Source of the DNA: Ancylobacter oerskovii | Lineage (GTDB): Bacteria > Pseudomonadota > Alphaproteobacteria > Rhizobiales > Xanthobacteraceae | NCBI RefSeq assembly: GCF_018390555.1 | Contig: NZ_JAHBGB010000031.1 | Coordinates: forward strand, 1-64,000 | Direction: 5' to 3' | Length of the DNA stretch: 64,000 nt | Shown: in pieces, positions 60,198 to 64,000 of the stretch | Layout: the number at the start of each line of letters is the position of its first letter | Numbering within the stretch: position 1 is the first letter of the stretch | Notes under the pieces: model-generated | Seen by the model: the letters and a program-made list of their open reading frames with translations, nothing else | Database searches by the model: none | What the model was told of the DNA's origin: nothing | Program-made: the position numbers and the translations under genes

Positions 60198-61607
60198 CTA
60201 GCGCGCGCCGATCCGCTCCGCATCCGGCAACTTCCAACTGCCGTCGAAGAGCGGCTTTTGCGGGCCGTAGAGGCGAAACAGCAATTCGAACTTGCCGTTC
60301 GGATGTGTCGGCACCCAGTTCGCCTCCCTCCCCTTCGGCGCCTTGGGACCGAAGAAGACGTCGACCGAGCCGTCCGGGTTGGTGCCGAGGCCGGCAGTGA
60401 TCGAGGCGATGCTGGCGCGGGGCATGTCCTTGATCAGCGCGTGCGTCGCGCGGTCATAGGCCGTGACCGACCAATATTGCCTCACCGGCACGTTTGCCGG
60501 CACGGTCAGGCGATAGGTCTCCGATCCCTCGAAAGGATCGCCGTCGCTATCCTTGCTCGTCATCAGATAGAACTGGGCGGTGCCGATCCGCTTGATGCCG
60601 GTGAAGCCCAGCGTATAGGTCACGCCGCGGGCATCGACGGGGTAGGCGTCGATATCGGCATAGCCGTCCTGCACCGCCTCGATCACCTCGGTCTGTGCGG
60701 CGGGAAACCAGTGGATGCCGGGATTCATCACCGGGAAGCCCTTGTCGTACTGCTCCGACAGCCAGGCCTGCGCTTCCTTCCCTGCCTGGTTCAGCACCGC
60801 CTGCGCCGCCGGGCTGGGATTGTAGGCCTGTCCCTTCTCGATCCCCAGCGAACGCAACTGGTCGATCATGACCCGGTCGCGCGGCAGCCATGGCTCGGTC
60901 TGCACGACACGGTCGAGATTGCGGAAGAAACTGGCGTCATACTTGATGGTGGCGTCGAACAGGGTGTCGGACGCGTCCACGAAAAGGGTCGGGGGCGGAT
61001 TGCCCGCAGCGGCAAGGGGATAGACCTTGATCTGCTTGCCATAGGCGACCGATTTGGCGATCTCGGCCTCGCCGTGGCCCGCAAGGTTCGAGCGCAGCAG
61101 CGCGAAACCCGTGAACGTATCCGAGGGCAGGACGATATAACCTTCCGGCGGCGTGCCTTCATAGCCCGGCGGCAGGATCAGATATTTGCCACCTTTTCCC
61201 TGGTCGGCTCCCTCCGGGCCCGCGTCTTCCAGCGGCATCTGCCAGGCATCGACGATATTGCCGGCGATCGAGCCCCCCTCCGCCGGCGGCACCTCGATCA
61301 CGATGGGGCCGCCCCTCACGTCCCAGAAGCTCATGAAGTAGATCGAATCGGGGTTGGGCGTCAGCGTCTGGTTCTTCCAGTCGGCCGGCTTCGACCAGAA
61401 GACGACGTCGTTCGGCTTCGCCGTCGTCCGGGCCAGCATTTCCTGGCGCATGAGATCGGCATTCACCGCCGGCATGCCCCAGATCATCGCCTCGATGCCG
61501 CGCCTGTGCACCAGGCGTCGCGTCGCGGGATCCATTCCCTGCGCCTGCGCCGGCAGCGACAGGAGGGAACCGACGATAATGAGCGATATGATCGCGAGAT
61601 TTCTCAT
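60198..61607 (-). CDS. DUF1254-domain secreted protein
   Basis: A 469-residue exported protein (signal peptide NLAIISLIIVGSLLSLPAQA). DUF1254 features include IEAMIWGMPAVNADLMRQEM near the N-terminus and TLTPNPDSIYFMSFWDV. The DUF1214 half follows (QYWSVTAYDRATHALI; DGSVDVFFGPKAP; WVPTHPNGKFELLFRLYGP). The family is widespread and uncharacterised. AGGA five bases before the ATG supports the start. It stands alone, divergent from the sigma-factor gene. Confidence 0.87.
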   Translation of the reverse strand: MRNLAIISLIIVGSLLSLPAQAQGMDPATRRLVHRRGIEAMIWGMPAVNADLMRQEMLARTTAKPNDVVFWSKPADWKNQTLTPNPDSIYFMSFWDVRGGPIVIEVPPAEGGSIAGNIVDAWQMPLEDAGPEGADQGKGGKYLILPPGYEGTPPEGYIVLPSDTFTGFALLRSNLAGHGEAEIAKSVAYGKQIKVYPLAAAGNPPPTLFVDASDTLFDATIKYDASFFRNLDRVVQTEPWLPRDRVMIDQLRSLGIEKGQAYNPSPAAQAVLNQAGKEAQAWLSEQYDKGFPVMNPGIHWFPAAQTEVIEAVQDGYADIDAYPVDARGVTYTLGFTGIKRIGTAQFYLMTSKDSDGDPFEGSETYRLTVPANVPVRQYWSVTAYDRATHALIKDMPRASIASITAGLGTNPDGSVDVFFGPKAPKGREANWVPTHPNGKFELLFRLYGPQKPLFDGSWKLPDAERIGAR

Positions 61608-61911
61608 GTCGTCCTGCTCTCCGGTCGCCACGCCCACACCCGGCTGGTGCGGGCCTCGGCTCTTCCCGAGCTAATCTGTGATGACGGGACCGCATGGCAA
61701 GGGGCGACCGGCGATCGACGCGTCGGCCATCGGCGAATCCTTCATAGGCGATGTGTGGTCGCGACGCCGCAATTCATGATCGAGCGAGCATAAGCGCCGC
61801 CCACTCATCTTAATTATAATCGATAAAAACTATGATCGTTGAACCAGATCGTTCGCACAGGTAACGTGCGCGCCGTCTTCCGCTCGATCTTCCACGCCAC
61901 CCGCCAGAGCT
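61608..61911. other. Divergent intergenic region, DUF1254 / sigma factor
   Basis: 304 bases. 61806-61850 is AT-rich (TTATAATCGATAAAAACTAT) and is the likely promoter zone of the sigma-factor gene. I looked for a Fur box because FecI-type genes are often iron-controlled, and saw no convincing 19-base match. Confidence 0.45.
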
Positions 61912-62403
61912 ATGGCCACAGAATTTCTTGGAATATCGGATCTGTATCTCAATGAACGCGAGAAACTCATCTCTCGCGTTCGTCGGCTGCTGCAAAATCA
62001 CACGACGGCGGAAGATATAGTCCAGCAAGCCTTCGTCAATCTTCTGGGACGGGAGACGGGCGAGACGCCGAGCCCGGCCTATGTGACGCAGGCCGCGCGC
62101 AATCTCGCCCTCAATCACCTGCGCGACGCGCGACGGCGGGCCCAGGTCGTCGTCGCCGGGGAAGACCTGGAGCGTATCGCCGACCCCGCCCCCTCGCCCG
62201 AGATGGCGACCCTCCATCGCGGCGAGCTGCGGCGCCTGCTGGTCGCTCTCGCGGCGCTGCCGCCCCGGCGCCGGGAGGCCTTCGTGCTGAGCCGCATCGA
62301 AGGGCTCACCCATGACGAGGTCGCCGCGCGGATGGGCGTATCGCGCAACACGGCGATCACCCACATCGTTGCCGCCATGGCCGAACTCGACCGGCGCCTG
62401 TAG
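61912..62403 (+). CDS. ECF sigma factor, FecI-like
   Basis: A 163-residue sigma-70 factor with region 2 (LISRVRRLLQNHTTAEDIVQ; QAFVNLLGRE) and region 4 (LPPRRREAFVLSRIEGLTHD; VAARMGVSRNTAITHIVAAM). With the FecR-like protein and TonB receptor that follow it forms a surface-signalling set that responds to an extracellular ligand, often a siderophore or iron chelate. Confidence 0.9.
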   Translation: MATEFLGISDLYLNEREKLISRVRRLLQNHTTAEDIVQQAFVNLLGRETGETPSPAYVTQAARNLALNHLRDARRRAQVVVAGEDLERIADPAPSPEMATLHRGELRRLLVALAALPPRRREAFVLSRIEGLTHDEVAARMGVSRNTAITHIVAAMAELDRRL

Positions 62404-62482
62404 ATTGTCCCCATCGCGCGATTGCGCGAACCGATGCCGTCCTTCCCCGGCGTGCCCCTCCCCGATGTACCCCGCGACGCCG

Positions 62483-63412
62483 ATGAGCGACCGTTCGACC
62501 GACCCCGTCACCATGGAAGCGCTGGATTGGTTCGTCCGCATGCGGGACGACAAGGTCGGCGCCCAGGAACGGCGTGCCTTCGCCACCTGGCTGGCTGCCG
62601 ATCCGGCGCACCCCGCCGCCTTCGAACGGGCGCAGTCGCTCTGGGACCGCTTCGACATCGTCGAGCCGGAATATCGCCGGCTGCGCCGGGCGGGACGCCT
62701 CGGGCGCCGGGACGTGCTGCTCGGCGGGCTGGCGACGCTCGTCGCGGCGCCGGTGGCCTATGTCGCGCTCAATCGCGACCGGCTGTTCGCCACCTACCGC
62801 ACCGGCACGGCGGAACGGCGCAGCTTCATGCTGGGCGACGGCAGCCGGGTCGAGCTCGGCAGTTCCTCGGCCTTGGCGGTGGATTTCTCCGCCGATCGGC
62901 GGCGCGTGGTGCTCGTCGAGGGAGAAGGCTTCTTCCAGGTGGCCCCGGATGCCGCACGCCCCTTCGTCGTGGAGGCGGAAAACGGAAGCACCCGCGCGCT
63001 CGGCACCGCCTTCGACGTGAAGCTCCTCGACGATTCCGTCGCCGTCACGGTCGTCGAGCATGCCGTTTCGGTGACGGTGGGAGACGCCCTGCCGGTGACG
63101 CTGGAGGCCGGCTGGCAGGTGAGCTACGGCCCCGCCGGCCTCGCCCGGCCGGTCGAGGTCGACACCGCGGTGGTGCAGGCGTGGCGGCAGGACCGCATCG
63201 TGTTCGAGGATGTGCCGCTCGACACCGTGCTGCGCGAGCTCGAGCGCTACCGGCACGGACGCATCGTGCTGATGGACCGGAGCGTCGGCGCCATGCCGGT
63301 GACGGCGGTGTTCGAGACCACCAATGTCGACGCCGCCCTCGCCACCATCGCGGCGACCCTGCCGGTGAGGGTGATCGATGGCGGCCTCATCGCCGTCGTC
63401 TATGGCCGCTGA
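62483..63412 (+). CDS. FecR-like anti-sigma/transmembrane signal transducer
   Basis: A 309-residue FecR-family protein. The N-terminal cytoplasmic DUF4880-like part (ALDWFVRMRDDKVGAQERRA; WLAADPAHPAAFERAQSLWD) binds the sigma factor. A membrane segment (GGLATLVAAPVAYVAL) and a periplasmic FecR domain (ERRSFMLGDGSRVELGSSSA) follow, with the C-terminal tail for receptor contact. The start at 62483 is taken because it fits the family; the ribosome site is weak and an ATG at 62465 is possible. Confidence 0.88.
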   Translation: MSDRSTDPVTMEALDWFVRMRDDKVGAQERRAFATWLAADPAHPAAFERAQSLWDRFDIVEPEYRRLRRAGRLGRRDVLLGGLATLVAAPVAYVALNRDRLFATYRTGTAERRSFMLGDGSRVELGSSSALAVDFSADRRRVVLVEGEGFFQVAPDAARPFVVEAENGSTRALGTAFDVKLLDDSVAVTVVEHAVSVTVGDALPVTLEAGWQVSYGPAGLARPVEVDTAVVQAWRQDRIVFEDVPLDTVLRELERYRHGRIVLMDRSVGAMPVTAVFETTNVDAALATIAATLPVRVIDGGLIAVVYGR

Positions 63413-63525
63413 GCCGCGAGAAAATTTTTGCCCGCCGCTCATCGGATCGCCCGCCTCGGGTGTCTGACCCTGTGAAGGACGTGCGACGCGCCCTTCGCGG
63501 ACGGGCGAGAACAGGGGCACGGTCG

Positions 63526-64000
63526 ATGCGGCGAGGCGACATGAGGAGAACGGCAGACGGTTCGGCGGGCGTCGTGCGGGCCGGACGGCGGGCAAGGTCC
63601 GCGCTGCTGGTGTCGCTGATGATGAGCAGCGCGCTGATCGCCGTTCCGCTGACGGTGACGCCGGCTCGCGCCCAGGGAGCGGCAGTCGCCGCGCGGACGA
63701 ATTTCGACATTCCCGCCCAGCCGCTGTCGCGGGCGCTGATCGCCTTCTCGCACGCCGCCGGCCTGCAGCTTTTCTTCGATGCCGGCCTGGTGCGCGGCAA
63801 GAACTCGCCGGGCGTCCGCGGCTCCCTCACCCATGCCGAGGCGCTGAACCAGCTGCTGGCCGGCTCGGGGCTCGCCTACCGCATCAGCGGCAACACGCTC
63901 ACCATCACCGCCCCGGCGGCCGCGACCGGGTCCTCGCCGGACGGCGCCATCGAGCTCGGCACCATCCAGGTGGAAGGCCAGCAGAACCCGTTCGGCCCGG
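63526..64000 (+). CDS. TonB-dependent transducer/receptor, N-terminal part (cut by window edge)
   Basis: The frame is open to the right edge. It starts with a signal peptide (ALLVSLMMSSALIAVPLTVT, cleavage near ARAQ), followed by a secretin/TonB short N-terminal (STN) domain: FDIPAQPLSRALIAFSHAAG, LQLFFDAGLVRGKNSPGVRG, LAYRISGNTLTITA. Then comes IELGTIQVEGQQNPFGP, the approach to the TonB box and plug. The STN domain marks it as a signalling receptor for the FecR/FecI pair. The ATG at 63526 has AGGGG upstream; 63541 is an alternative. Confidence 0.88.
   Translation, partial: MRRGDMRRTADGSAGVVRAGRRARSALLVSLMMSSALIAVPLTVTPARAQGAAVAARTNFDIPAQPLSRALIAFSHAAGLQLFFDAGLVRGKNSPGVRGSLTHAEALNQLLAGSGLAYRISGNTLTITAPAAATGSSPDGAIELGTIQVEGQQNPFGP

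Noticed and set aside
61806-61850. Fur box ahead of the FecI-like sigma factor
   Set aside because: AT-rich but without a convincing match to the 19-base Fur consensus.
1-64000. tRNA, rRNA, CRISPR array, insertion sequence or prophage genes
   Set aside because: None found: no transposase, integrase or phage-like proteins, no regularly spaced repeats and no recognisable tRNA cloverleaf in the gaps.

Overview
The window is GC-rich bacterial DNA with the gene style of an alphaproteobacterium. Operons are dense, ATGA and TGATG start/stop overlaps are common, and there are many solute-binding-protein transporters and LysR, GntR and AraC regulators. A Hyphomicrobiales chromosome near Xanthobacter, Ancylobacter or Starkeya is my best guess. 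This is inference from gene content and composition, not from a marker gene. I found no rRNA, tRNA, CRISPR array, transposase or integrase.

Layout. (1) 1-5588: the tail of a LysR regulator, a pirin, and a LysR regulator divergent from a small redox/detoxification operon (YcaC-like hydrolase, MDR quinone reductase, RidA-like protein, cupin). (2) 5589-6266: an AT-rich island with a small zinc-ribbon ORF. (3) 6267-20649: an almost complete purine salvage and degradation region. It holds an AraC regulator, a DUF3830 protein, an M20 ureido-hydrolase, PuuD, UraH, a PuuE-UraD fusion, guanine deaminase, XdhC/B/A, a LysR regulator and an NCS2 purine permease. Together these take guanine or xanthine through urate and allantoin towards ureidoglycine/ureidoglycolate. 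(4) 21015-30874: an alpha/beta hydrolase lipoprotein, then a hydantoin/dihydropyrimidine-type cluster (FAD oxidoreductase, DapA-family lyase, amino-acid-type ABC importer, EamA exporter, dihydropyrimidinase, GntR regulator). Identical TGTATACA palindromes lie in front of its two outward-facing promoters. (5) 31055-34892: an orphan TpsB outer-membrane transporter and a secreted TAP-like hydrolase. (6) 34930-39661: a tripartite tricarboxylate transporter (TctCBA) with an LVIVD protein and an 82-residue protein.

(7) 39662-46852: the most unusual region. A repeat-rich control region precedes an ABC importer whose permease and ATPase are fused. A free-standing acetamidase/formamidase follows, then a 778-residue protein joining a complete AraC regulator to a second acetamidase/formamidase. 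(8) 46827-51968: a leftward seven-gene operon (gamma-glutamylcyclotransferase-like protein, ABC importer, GntR, VOC protein, EamA exporter) whose permease is split by a one-base frameshift. (9) 52241-60018: a MoxR/DUF58/Bat-type operon next to a NarL-type two-component pair. (10) 60198-64000: a DUF1254 protein, then a FecI/FecR/TonB-receptor surface-signalling set cut by the window edge.

Taken together, the window reads as a nitrogen-scavenging region. Purines, cyclic ureides, amides and amino-acid-like compounds each have uptake, hydrolysis and a dedicated regulator. All positions, starts and motifs were read by eye, and family names come from motif recognition without database searches.
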